From Lysobacter prati (lineage in GTDB: Bacteria; Pseudomonadota; Gammaproteobacteria; Xanthomonadales; Xanthomonadaceae), in contig NZ_VLNV01000001.1 of assembly GCF_009765215.1 (NCBI RefSeq), positions 992,001-1,056,000 on the forward strand: a DNA stretch of 64,000 nt, in the 5' to 3' direction. Shown one piece after another: positions 33,963 to 42,297 of the stretch. The notes under the pieces were generated by a model. The model was not told the origin of the DNA. It ran no database searches and was given only the letters and a program-made list of their open reading frames with translations. The number at the start of each line of letters is the position of its first letter. The first letter of the stretch is position 1. A program made the position numbers and the translations under genes.

Positions 33963-34308
33963 CCCGCTCCTGCCTGGCGACATGAGGACAGCCTGCGCAA
34001 CTCCTGCGCAGGACTGACATGAGGACGTTCGCCGCGACTTCCGGCGCAAGTTGAATGGGGCCCGTCCACCGTTGCAACGCGGTCGATGGTCGTGTCCGCG
34101 CAGTGAAATACCCGTGATGGCGGCGAGGCTTTCGCGTTACTTGACCGGTCTTGCTTGACCTGATCTGGCGGTTCGACGTGAAGGGTCGAACGGGATGCGC
34201 CGGGAATGCGCGCCGCGGTCGTCCGCGGCGCGCACCGGCGATTACAACTGGCGCAGGAGCGCCTTCAGGTGCGAATGCACGTGGGCACGTCGCAGTGCAT
34301 CAGGTGAC
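33963..34308. other. intergenic region with hairpins upstream of the sulfatase operon
   Basis: A 346-bp gap. A small dyad, CCTGCGCA/TGCGCAGG (33992-34012), lies between two copies of GACATGAGGAC (33979 and 34016). A perfect 11-bp stem, GCGCGCCGCGG/CCGCGGCGCGC (34208-34233), lies beyond the stop of the M20 gene and is probably its terminator. The operon promoter should be between them but cannot be assigned by eye. Confidence 0.5.
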
Positions 34309-35715
34309 TCAGCGGCCGAGCTCGGTCAGCAGCGTATGCCAATGATCGAGATCGCCATCGAGCGCAGACACCGGCACACGCTCGTTGAGACCGTGCGCGA
34401 AATCATCGGTCGGCCGCATGTACAGACCGGACACGCCATAGGACGGAATGCCCTCGGCGCGGAAATGCAGGCTGTCGGTCGCACCCGGCGACATCTGCGG
34501 CACGATCGGCAGGCCCGCCTGGCGACGATCTACCGCCTTGCGCACGGCCGCCATCACGTCCTCGCGCAGCGGCGAGGCAGGACTCTGCGTCGGCTCGCCG
34601 ATGATCTCCACCTTCGCCGGATGCTTGGCCGCCGGATCGATGACGACATCCGCGATCTGGCGACGCACGTCCTCGACCGCGACGCTCGGGAAGATGCGGC
34701 AATTGACCGTCGCCGTCGCCCGTTGCGGCAGGGCGTTCTCGGCATGACCGCCCGACAGCATCGTCGCCACGCAGGTCGTGCGGATCATGCCGACGTACTC
34801 GGGATCGGCTGCAATCACCTTGATCGCCTCGGCATCCTTGGGATCCTCGGCGAAACGCAGCATTGCCTGGCCCAGCGCACCGGCGGTCTGCTTGCCGGTG
34901 GCGCGGAAGAAGGCCTGCGTCAGCTCATCGGACTGGGCCGGGAACTGATACGCCGCCAGCTTGTCCAGCGCCTTGGCCAGGTCGTAGATGGCATTGTCGG
35001 CGTGCGGCCGGCTGCTGTGGCCACCGGGATTGGTTACCTCGATGGTGACCGTGCCGTAGGTCTTTTCCGCGGCCTGCAGGTTGTAGGCAACCGGCTTGTC
35101 GTTCGCGGCCAGGGTGCCGCCACCGGCGTCGCCGTTGAGCAGAAGCTCGGCATCCGGGAACTGCTTGCTCAGCGCGCGCGTGGTCACCATCGCGGTTTCC
35201 TCGTCGCCGGACAGCGCCAGGATGATGTCGCGCGACGGCTTGAAGCCTTCCGCCTTCAGTCGCAGCAGCGTGGCGACGATGACCGAGACATCGAACTTGT
35301 TGTCGAGGACGCCGCGGCCGTAGAAGTAGCCGCCTTCGGTGATCAGCTTGAACGGATCGCGGGTCCAGTCCGCCGGCTTGGCCTCGACCACGTCCATGTG
35401 CGCAGACAGCAGCATCGGCCGCTTGCCGCCCGTGCCGCGATAGCGCGCGACCAGCGCCGCGGTGTCGCCATAAGTCTGCACCTGCACGTCTTCAGCAGCG
35501 AAGCCACCGGCCTTGAGCTGGTCAGCGAGGTACTGCGCATAGGCCGGCACCTGGCCCTGCCCCATTACCGTGCGGAAGCCAACACCCTTACCGAGCAGTT
35601 CGACGGCCTTGTCGTGGGTCTTTGCATCCACCACCGGCTTGGCGGCGTCGGCGGGCATGGCATGGCCGTACAGGCCGGTCAGTGCAATCAGGGTGGCTGC
35701 AGCACGAAGCTTCAT
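34309..35715 (-). CDS. M20 family metallopeptidase, secreted
   Basis: A 468-residue dizinc peptidase with a signal peptide (MKLRAAATLIALTGLYGHAMPADAA). Metal and catalytic segments are LLSAHMDVVEA, GRGVLDNKFD and ALSGDEETAM. The dimerisation-domain signature is NPGGHSSRPHADNAIYDL, and a late zinc His lies in DFAHGLNERV. Carboxypeptidase or aminoacylase activity in the periplasm is likely. The start at 35715 yields the signal peptide. Confidence 0.9.
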   Translation of the reverse strand: MKLRAAATLIALTGLYGHAMPADAAKPVVDAKTHDKAVELLGKGVGFRTVMGQGQVPAYAQYLADQLKAGGFAAEDVQVQTYGDTAALVARYRGTGGKRPMLLSAHMDVVEAKPADWTRDPFKLITEGGYFYGRGVLDNKFDVSVIVATLLRLKAEGFKPSRDIILALSGDEETAMVTTRALSKQFPDAELLLNGDAGGGTLAANDKPVAYNLQAAEKTYGTVTIEVTNPGGHSSRPHADNAIYDLAKALDKLAAYQFPAQSDELTQAFFRATGKQTAGALGQAMLRFAEDPKDAEAIKVIAADPEYVGMIRTTCVATMLSGGHAENALPQRATATVNCRIFPSVAVEDVRRQIADVVIDPAAKHPAKVEIIGEPTQSPASPLREDVMAAVRKAVDRRQAGLPIVPQMSPGATDSLHFRAEGIPSYGVSGLYMRPTDDFAHGLNERVPVSALDGDLDHWHTLLTELGR

Positions 35716-35796
35716 CAGGCGGGTCTCGGCGGTCGGATCGGCCGAGTGTAGACGGGTCGCAGCCGCGGCAGCAAAGGCCGGGAGGCACACTTCCGG

Positions 35797-36570
35797 CTAT
35801 TTCTTTCGACCGCCTTGGGTCAGCTTCTGCACCACCGCAGGCTTGCGAAGATCACGCAGCGCGTCCTTGCCCAGCCAGCGCTCGCAGGCCACGTCCGACG
35901 CGGCCAGTCGAGTGGCCAGCGCGATTGCCTTCGCGTGCACGGCGGCATTGCGACGGCCGATCGAACGCAGCGCCCAACTTGCCCCCTTGATCACGAAATT
36001 GCGCTCGTCACTGGCGGCGCGTTCGATCAGCTCCAGTCCTTCGACGCAGTTCGCATCCTCCAGCCTGCCGTGCAGGGCCAAGCTGGCCAGCAAGGCAAAC
36101 GCGGCGCGCTTGCCGAGTTCGTCGCGCCGGCCGGACCATTGCACGACCTTGCCCCAGGCATGCGGCGAGCGGTCGAACAGCACGAAGCAGACGGTGTCGA
36201 CGATGGCCCAGTTGTCGAAGTCACGGCACCAGCGGTCCATCTGCGCCGCCGTCACCCGTGCCGGATCCTCGACATAGGCCGCCAGCGTGCGCGCCTCATA
36301 GACGCCCGTGCCCCACAGCGCCAACGCCAGCTCATGGTCGTGGCCAATCGACTTGGCCACGGACTGGATGTCCTTCATCGCCACGCCGATCGCGTGGTCG
36401 GACGGAATCGCGTAGCGGGCCATGCCGTCAAGCGTGGCTTTGGTCGCACGCTTGCGCAGTTGCTGCATCGCCTCATTCAGGCGCTGCTCCAGCGTTGCCG
36501 TCGGCGCCGGCGCTGCCACTGCTGCCTTGCGTGGCCGCGTGCGTGTTGGCGTATCCACCGTCTGTCGCAT
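35797..36570 (-). CDS. DNA alkylation repair (AlkD-like) HEAT protein
   Basis: A 257-residue all-helical protein matching the AlkD-like DNA alkylation repair family (LALALWGTGVYEARTLAAYV, RWCRDFDNWAIVDTVC, ERNFVIKGASWALRSIGRRN). AlkD excises positively charged alkyl-purines by backbone contacts rather than base flipping. The first 27 residues are a basic low-complexity extension. It could also be a divergent member without glycosylase activity. Confidence 0.87.
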   Translation of the reverse strand: MRQTVDTPTRTRPRKAAVAAPAPTATLEQRLNEAMQQLRKRATKATLDGMARYAIPSDHAIGVAMKDIQSVAKSIGHDHELALALWGTGVYEARTLAAYVEDPARVTAAQMDRWCRDFDNWAIVDTVCFVLFDRSPHAWGKVVQWSGRRDELGKRAAFALLASLALHGRLEDANCVEGLELIERAASDERNFVIKGASWALRSIGRRNAAVHAKAIALATRLAASDVACERWLGKDALRDLRKPAVVQKLTQGGRKK

Positions 36571-36580
36571 CGCGGCGCGC

Positions 36581-36949
36581 TCAGGCTGCCTTGAGCTGGT
36601 GCAGCAGGATCGAGTTGCCTTCGCTGTCCAGGCACACGGCCATGCGGCACACCGGGCTGTGGATCATGTCGCCGCGGAAGGTCACGCCGCGAGCCTTGAG
36701 GTCGGCGATCAGTTTGTCCAGGTCCTCGACTTCGAAGGCGATCGTGCCGCCCGCCGATTCGCTGGGCGCGTCGGCGATGAAATTGGTCAGCGCGAAGCAG
36801 CCACCGCCCGGCAGGTCGTACTCGACCCAGTATTTGTCGCCCTGGTTACCCACCGACCCGGCTTTGAGGCCGAGCGCGTTCTCGTAGAACTCGCGGGCGC
36901 GCGCCACATCGGCAACGGGATACATGGTGTAGGCGACCTTCCTGAGCAT
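36581..36949 (-). CDS. VOC-family protein
   Basis: A 122-residue single vicinal-oxygen-chelate domain (KVAYTMYPVADVARAREFYE ... GTIAFEVEDLDKLIADLKAR ... VCLDSEGNSILLHQL). It resembles glyoxalase and bleomycin-resistance proteins and ends with the metal-site Glu pattern. The substrate is unknown. It starts 10 bp upstream of the AlkD-like gene's end region in no obvious operon. Three other VOC proteins occur in the window. Confidence 0.85.
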   Translation of the reverse strand: MLRKVAYTMYPVADVARAREFYENALGLKAGSVGNQGDKYWVEYDLPGGGCFALTNFIADAPSESAGGTIAFEVEDLDKLIADLKARGVTFRGDMIHSPVCRMAVCLDSEGNSILLHQLKAA

Positions 36950-37143
36950 GACCGGTTCTCCGTTTGGGCATGGGGACTGCACACGAAAGCCCGGTCATAC
37001 GCCCCGCCCTGCCCCGAGTCAATGACAAGAACGGGCATCACGCCGTGATGTCGATTTCACGGTTGCCCAATCGTCGACACAGGAGACTGACGCTTCATGC
37101 GCTCAGCGCGCCGGACCACCCACCGCCCCGACAGGAGCCGATC

Positions 37144-37644
37144 ATGACCCACCGTTTCCAGCGAATCGCCCCGTTCCTCTGGTTCGACTCACAGGCCGAA
37201 GAGGCCGCCCACTACTACGCGTCGATCTTCCCCGATTCGTCTGTCGGCAAGATCCTGCGCTACGACGAAGCGTCCTCGCCGGGCTCCGGCCAGCCGGTCG
37301 GATCGGTGCTGACCGTCGACTTCAAGCTCGATGGCTTCGACATGGTCGCCCTCAACGGCGGCTCGCACTTCAAGTTCAACGAGGCCGTGTCGCTGATGGT
37401 CAACTGCAAGTCCCAGGACGAGGTCGAGCATTACTGGAAGCACCTGACCGCAGGCGGTGATCCGGCCGCGCAACAGTGTGGCTGGCTGAAGGACAAGTAC
37501 GGCGTGTCCTGGCAGGTGGTGCCGATCGAGATGCTCGACCTGATCGCCGACCCGGACCCGGTCCGCGCCGGCAAGGCGATGAAGGCGATGATGCAGATGA
37601 AGAAGCTCGACGTGAACGAACTGCGCCGGGCCATGGACGCCTAG
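37144..37644 (+). CDS. PhnB-like VOC protein
   Basis: A 166-residue protein of the PhnB/3-demethylubiquinone-methyltransferase-like VOC group. The signature is IAPFLWFDSQAEEAAHYYAS near the start, then MVALNGGSHFKFNEAVSLMV and CGWLKDKYGVSWQVVP. Despite the old annotation name it is not a methyltransferase. It is followed by convergent overlap (4 nt) with the serine hydrolase gene. Confidence 0.9.
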   Translation: MTHRFQRIAPFLWFDSQAEEAAHYYASIFPDSSVGKILRYDEASSPGSGQPVGSVLTVDFKLDGFDMVALNGGSHFKFNEAVSLMVNCKSQDEVEHYWKHLTAGGDPAAQQCGWLKDKYGVSWQVVPIEMLDLIADPDPVRAGKAMKAMMQMKKLDVNELRRAMDA

Positions 37645-38759
37645 CGTCGCGCCGCTGGCGCCACCGCGTGGCGCTTGCCGGCATATCGCTTCCCAATCTC
37701 GGCGACGAACTCGTCGAGATCGGTCGTGCCAGTGTTGCTGAGGATCACCACGGTCAGGTCCGCATCGAGAAAGCGGTACAGCTGCGTTTGCGCGCCCATG
37801 ATCTGCCCGGGGCGCTTGACGACGCGGTAAGGCTTGCCATCGACCCTGGTCGTGTACGACCACAGACCGTAGCCGTAGTCGTCCAGGCCGGGGGTGAACA
37901 TCTTCGCCAGTGTCGCCTGCTTGAGCAGGCGACCTGCGAACAGCGCATCGGAGAACTTGAGCACGTCGTCGACCGTTGAATACATGGCGCCGGCCGCGTA
38001 CCAGTTCTCCGGATACACGGGCAGGTCGTTGGCCAGGCGCTTGAGATCGTCACGCATGAAGTAGGTGCTGGCCAGACCTTTGACGATGTCGGATTGGCGG
38101 AGGATGCCGCTGTCGGCCATGCCGAGCGGTTTCAGGATGCGCTCGTCGAGCACCTCGTCGAAGCGCTTGCCACGCAATCGCTCGACGATCTTGCCCAGGA
38201 TCACGTAGTCGCCGTTGTTGTAGTCGAACACCTTGCCCGGCTCGTGCACCAGCGGCCCACTGGCGAAGCGCGCCAGCAGCTGGTCGCTGGTCCACGGATG
38301 CTGGTAGGCCGGAATGCCTTCGGTGATGGCCTGCTCGGCGCTGGTCACCTTGTCCATGTTGTCGATGCCGGAGGTGTGGTTGAGCAGCTGGTGCACGGTC
38401 ACCCGCTGCGCGGCAGGCCTGGCATAGTCCGGCAGGTAGGTGGCGATGGTGCGCTCGGGATCCAGTCGCCCTTCTTCGTACAACTGCATCACCAGCGCGG
38501 CGGTGAAGAGCTTGGTGATGGACGCAATCCGATAGCGGGTCTGCCGCGTGTTGGCCACGGCGAAGGCCCGGTTGGCTTCGCCGAAGCTGTGCGAATAGGC
38601 CACCTCCCCATCCTGTTTCACCAGCACGGTGCCGTTGAAGTCGTGCTTGGCGGCGTACTCGGCAATGAATGCTTCCGGGTCCGCGGTCGGAGCCTGCGCT
38701 GCGGCCATCGGCGACAGGAACAACACGGACAGCAGCAACACACGCAGTGACATCCTCAT
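37641..38759 (-). CDS. serine hydrolase (beta-lactamase family), secreted
   Basis: A 372-residue enzyme with a signal peptide (LLLSVLFLSPMAAAQA). Catalytic motifs are SITK (Ser80, Lys83) and YNNGDY; a third KTG-like motif is not obvious. It resembles class C-like esterases and D-alanyl-D-alanine carboxypeptidase-like proteins. The start at 38759 gives the signal peptide; the extension to 39089 reads through the repeat element and is spurious. It is distinct from the 548-residue hydrolase at 8552-10198, lacking its C-terminal domain. Confidence 0.88.
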   Translation of the reverse strand: MRMSLRVLLLSVLFLSPMAAAQAPTADPEAFIAEYAAKHDFNGTVLVKQDGEVAYSHSFGEANRAFAVANTRQTRYRIASITKLFTAALVMQLYEEGRLDPERTIATYLPDYARPAAQRVTVHQLLNHTSGIDNMDKVTSAEQAITEGIPAYQHPWTSDQLLARFASGPLVHEPGKVFDYNNGDYVILGKIVERLRGKRFDEVLDERILKPLGMADSGILRQSDIVKGLASTYFMRDDLKRLANDLPVYPENWYAAGAMYSTVDDVLKFSDALFAGRLLKQATLAKMFTPGLDDYGYGLWSYTTRVDGKPYRVVKRPGQIMGAQTQLYRFLDADLTVVILSNTGTTDLDEFVAEIGKRYAGKRHAVAPAARR

Positions 38760-38847
38760 TGCGGACTCCGTTGGCGGGGCGAAAGGCGTCGCCCGACGCC
38801 TGACAGGGAGACGCCCGGGGAGCCGACGGTTGCAGTTGGGAGCAACG

Positions 38848-39170
38848 CCGCTGGGTCCCCGCCTTCGCGGGGATGACGGGCAAAGGCAACGTCCATGGGT
38901 TCCCGCCTTCGCGGGAATGACGGGCCAGAGCCGAAGACCGGGCAATGAAGCGGCAGAGCGTCGTCCGCCGGGTCGGGGATTGCGCAGCAGTGGGCCATGG
39001 ATGGCCCACGCCCCGCCTTCGGACAGGATGTCCGACGAAGGGGCGGAGCAATCCCCGGCCCGGCGGACGGCGCCCTTCGAAAGACTCACCCCAAAAACCG
39101 GCCCGCCGGACGACGCCCTTCGGAAGACTCACCCCAAAAACCGTCGGACGGCGCCTTTCCGTAGACGGAA
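38848..39170. repeat. second nested inverted-repeat element with REP variants
   Basis: This 415-bp gene-free gap contains palindromes CCCCGCCTTCGCGGGGATGA (about 38850) and CCCGCCTTCGCGGGAATGA (about 38904). A long dyad follows: GTCCGCCGGGTCGGGGATTG answered by CAATCCCCGGCCCGGCGGAC (about 38965 and 39050). Nested inside are GTGGGCCATGGATGGCCCAC and the CTTCGGACAGG...CCGACGAAG dyad. A tandem tail repeats GGCGCCCTTCGAAAGACTCA-type units. The architecture matches the element at 134-428, with the same inner GACAGGATGTC core. Confidence 0.8.
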
Positions 39171-39174
39171 ACGC

Positions 39175-39657
39175 CTAGCGCTTAGCCAACGCCCGCCGCG
39201 CAAACAACACGCACAACACGCCGAACACCATGTGCGCGATCACGCTGAGAGCAATCGTGTCCAGATGCTCGAACGACGGCGAGCGCCCGACCCGTGACAG
39301 CGGCATCACCACGAAATTCATCACCACGTACAGCACGACGCCGTACATCGCGCCCAATGCGAACGGCCTGCGCAGCAACGCCGGCACCCGCCGCGCCACC
39401 AGCGTGTAGATCACCACGAAGGACGTGGCCATCAACACGTGCAGCCCGGCCCCAATCAGGGCCGACTGCACACCGCCCTCGTAGCTGGCCTTGCCGAGCA
39501 CACCGACCGCGATCGTCTGGAAAACCTTCTCGATCCCGGCTGCATCCCATGAGAACCAGACCGTGGTCGCAAAGGCGATGTCGCCGATGGCGACGATCAG
39601 GCCACCGATCACTACCTGCAGCCATTCAACGGGGCGTTGCATACGCAAGGACATCAC
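39175..39657 (-). CDS. membrane protein, possibly DUF1440/YagU-like
   Basis: A 160-residue protein with four membrane segments (WLQVVIGGLIVAIGDIAFAT, LIGAGLHVLMATSFVVIYTL, ALGAMYGVVLYVVMNFVVMP, ALSVIAHMVFGVLCVLFA). The MNFVVMPLSRVGR loop resembles YagU/DUF1440 proteins, but I am not certain. The gene stands alone between the repeat element and the divergent BlaI-type regulator. Confidence 0.7.
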   Translation of the reverse strand: MMSLRMQRPVEWLQVVIGGLIVAIGDIAFATTVWFSWDAAGIEKVFQTIAVGVLGKASYEGGVQSALIGAGLHVLMATSFVVIYTLVARRVPALLRRPFALGAMYGVVLYVVMNFVVMPLSRVGRSPSFEHLDTIALSVIAHMVFGVLCVLFARRALAKR

Positions 39658-39755
39658 AGGACTCCCTGGTGCGAGAAGGTTTCGGGCCCGCAGATCCTAG
39701 GCCCAAACCGCACCGCCATGGCCACCCCCGGACGAGCGGCACCATGACTTATGAC

Positions 39756-39787
39756 CTAGACAAAACTGTCTAGACAAACCGGTCTAG
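39756..39787 (+). promoter_or_regulatory. overlapping BlaI-type operators
   Basis: Two 18-bp dyads share four bases: CTAGACAAAACTGTCTAG (39756-39773, perfect) and CTAGACAAACCGGTCTAG (39770-39787, outer 6 bp each side). A possible -35 TAGACA (39771-39776) and -10 TACGTT (39794-39799) are spaced 17 bp, placing the operators on the promoter. The BlaI-type repressor encoded 44 bp downstream is the likely ligand. Confidence 0.8.
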
Positions 39788-39830
39788 TTGATCTACGTTC
39801 TCTCCCAGCCACCTTTCCGCGAATCCACCG

Positions 39831-40220
39831 ATGACCCGCAAGCCCGCCAAACCGCCCAAGCCCACCGCCGCCGAACTCGACCTGTTGCGGTCGATCTGGC
39901 GCTTGGGCCCGTCGACGGTGAAGGACGTCCATCAGGAACGGATCGCCGAACGCCCCGAACTCACCTACGCCACCGTACTGCGACTGATGCAGATCATGCA
40001 CGGCAAGGGCCTGCTGACCCGCGACGAAAGCCAGCGCTCCCACGTCTACGCCGCCGCCCATGCGCGCGACGCATTGCAGACCAACCTGCTCAAGGACCTG
40101 ATCCAGAAAGCCTTCGCTGGCTCCGGCAAGGACCTGGTGCTGGCCGCCCTGAGCGACCACGTCACCGACAAGGAACGCGACGAGATCAAACGCTTCCTCA
40201 AGGAGAACCCCGATGCTTGA
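39831..40220 (+). CDS. BlaI/MecI-family transcriptional repressor
   Basis: A 129-residue winged-helix repressor (PTAAELDLLRSIWRLGPSTV, recognition region ELTYATVLRLMQIMHGKGLL, wing SHVYAAAHAR). The family binds dyads and is inactivated by cleavage when a membrane M56 protease senses a signal. That protease gene follows with an 8-nt overlap. Upstream operators suit autoregulation of the pair. Confidence 0.92.
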   Translation: MTRKPAKPPKPTAAELDLLRSIWRLGPSTVKDVHQERIAERPELTYATVLRLMQIMHGKGLLTRDESQRSHVYAAAHARDALQTNLLKDLIQKAFAGSGKDLVLAALSDHVTDKERDEIKRFLKENPDA

Positions 40221-42096
40221 TGCATCCGCACTGGTTCCGCTTCTCGGACGCGCATTGCTGCACTTCCTCTGGCAGGGCGCATTGATCGGCCTGGCAGCAG
40301 CACTGGCGCTGCAGCTGATGCAGCGCGCGCGACCGCAAGCGCGTTACGCGCTCGCTTGCGTGGCCCTGCTGGCCTGCGTACTGGTGCCGGCAGTGCACCT
40401 GGCCATGATGGTTGCCGCCGCGGTCGAACCGGCCACGCCGCTCGCGATCAGCAGTGCTTCCCTGCACCTTGCGGCGAGCGATACCGCCATCGTGTCCGCA
40501 CTGTCCGTGTGGCCGGCGCGCATCGACGCGGCAATGCCCTGGATCGTGCTGATCTGGTCGGCCGGCGCCTGCACCCTGTCGCTGCGCATGGCGACGGGAC
40601 TGCTCTGGATCGAACGCCTGCGCGGCTTGCCGCAAGGCGCCGGACATGCCGCCTGGCAGGCACGGCTCGACGCCCTCGCCTTCCGCTTCGGCATGCGCCC
40701 GCGTGTTGCCTTGCGCCTGGTCGATTCGCTCGACTCTCCTGCCTCGGCCGGCTGGTTGCGCCCGGTGGTGCTGCTGCCGTCGGCCTTGCTGACGCGCATG
40801 CCGGTCGACCTGATCGAAGCATTGCTGGCCCACGAACTGGCCCACATCCGCCGCCACGATTACCTGGTCAACCTGCTGCAGGGCGTGGTCGAAGCGCTGC
40901 TGTTCTACCACCCCGTTACCTGGTGGCTGTCGCGCCGGATCCGCATCGAGCGCGAGCACATCGCCGACCAGCTGGCCGCACAGGTGACCGGCGAGCCTCG
41001 CCGCCTCGCCCTCGCCCTGTCCGAACTTTCGGAACTTCGTCACCTGCAGCGCCACCTTGATCGTGCGCACTGCGCACACCCCCACCTTGCCCAAGCCGCC
41101 CATGGAGGCCACCTGATGTCCCGCATCGAACAACTCGTCCGTCCCGGCCGTCGCGCCGCCAGCGGTCGCGTCGCCTTCCCGTTGATCGGCCTCGCTGCCG
41201 CGTGCATGGCTTTCTACGCCCACGGCCAGATCAACAAGAGTGACGCCCCCGCCAAGCCGACCGCAGCGCAACCCGCAGCGGCGGCCGCGCCGGCATCGAA
41301 GCCTGCGCCGACACTCTCCGGTGGCGGCCATACCCTCAACCTGCACACCGGCAAGACCCGCGACGCCTATGCCCTGATCAGCAAGGACCGCGACGGCGTG
41401 ACCATGTCCGGATCGACCGACGACCTGCCGCAGATCGAGGCGGCAAGGCACAGCTTGAACGGCGACTTCGTCTGGTTCCGTCGCGGCGGCAAGTCCTACG
41501 TCATCGTCGATGCGGCAACGGTTGCCCGGGCGAACGAGGCCTGGCGCGACAGCGCCAAGCTCGGCAAGCAGATGGAAGTGCTCGGCGACCAGATGGAAGT
41601 GCACGGCGACAAGATGGAGGCGCTCGGCGCGCAGATGGAGAAGCTGAGCGAGCGCAACACGCCGAGCCCGGCGATGGATGCGGCGACGCGGAAGCTGGAA
41701 GCCCTGGCCGAGCAGCAGTCCAACCTCGGTGACCGCCAGTCCAGTCTCGCCGACGACATGCACGGTGCCAGCGAGGCGGAGGTGGACAGGCTGTCGGCCA
41801 AGATGGACGCCCTATCGCAACAGCAGGATGCATTGGCGCGCCAGATGGAAGAGCAGTCCAGGGTGATGGATGCCCAGGCCCGCCGCATGGATGCCAGCAC
41901 CGGACCGATGGAGGCTCTGAGCCGCCAGATGGAAGAAGCCGGCAAGCCGATGGAAGCGCTGGGCAAGCAGATGGAAGTGCTTGGCGCGCAACATGAAAAG
42001 GTCGCCGCCAAGGCCGAAGCCGAAACGCGCAAGCTGATAAGCGAAGCCATCGACAAGGGCCTGGCCCTGCCGGCTCCTGGCTACAGCGCGCAGTAA
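40213..42096 (+). CDS. M56 family membrane metallopeptidase with heptad-repeat tail
   Basis: A 627-residue BlaR1-type protein. The N-terminal hydrophobic segments (about residues 5-70 and 108-130) frame the protease domain with the zinc motif HELAHIRRHDY (His207-His211). Another membrane helix lies near 320-336. The C-terminal periplasmic part is not a beta-lactam sensor: after a Pro/Ala linker it has a small beta region and then coiled-coil heptads of the form GKQMEVL (about 451-478 and 570-597). The signal may therefore be something other than beta-lactams. It overlaps the repressor gene by 8 nt. Confidence 0.9.
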   Translation: MLDASALVPLLGRALLHFLWQGALIGLAAALALQLMQRARPQARYALACVALLACVLVPAVHLAMMVAAAVEPATPLAISSASLHLAASDTAIVSALSVWPARIDAAMPWIVLIWSAGACTLSLRMATGLLWIERLRGLPQGAGHAAWQARLDALAFRFGMRPRVALRLVDSLDSPASAGWLRPVVLLPSALLTRMPVDLIEALLAHELAHIRRHDYLVNLLQGVVEALLFYHPVTWWLSRRIRIEREHIADQLAAQVTGEPRRLALALSELSELRHLQRHLDRAHCAHPHLAQAAHGGHLMSRIEQLVRPGRRAASGRVAFPLIGLAAACMAFYAHGQINKSDAPAKPTAAQPAAAAAPASKPAPTLSGGGHTLNLHTGKTRDAYALISKDRDGVTMSGSTDDLPQIEAARHSLNGDFVWFRRGGKSYVIVDAATVARANEAWRDSAKLGKQMEVLGDQMEVHGDKMEALGAQMEKLSERNTPSPAMDAATRKLEALAEQQSNLGDRQSSLADDMHGASEAEVDRLSAKMDALSQQQDALARQMEEQSRVMDAQARRMDASTGPMEALSRQMEEAGKPMEALGKQMEVLGAQHEKVAAKAEAETRKLISEAIDKGLALPAPGYSAQ

Positions 42097-42297
42097 CCCG
42101 TCGCGCCCAAGGGGCGGGCGGCGCATGCCCGCCCCTTGCATGACTTGTCGCGGGACATAACGCTTTGGCATGAGCGGCGCGGACACCGGCGCCGCGCGGA
42201 CTGTCCCCTCCCCGCCCCTCGCTGCGTTGTTTAGCTACAGCAGGCAGGGGCAAGCGTTGCGCCTTGTGCCGATATCAATCCGCTCAAGGGGCTCCCG

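Noticed and set aside
38050-39132. Open frames through the second repeat element, including N-terminal extensions of the serine hydrolase
   Set aside because: The peptides come from palindromic repeats, and the true start at 38759 gives a signal peptide.
40213-42096. Beta-lactam resistance sensor
   Set aside because: Although the protease domain is BlaR1-like, the penicillin-binding sensor motifs are absent and no linked beta-lactamase is seen.
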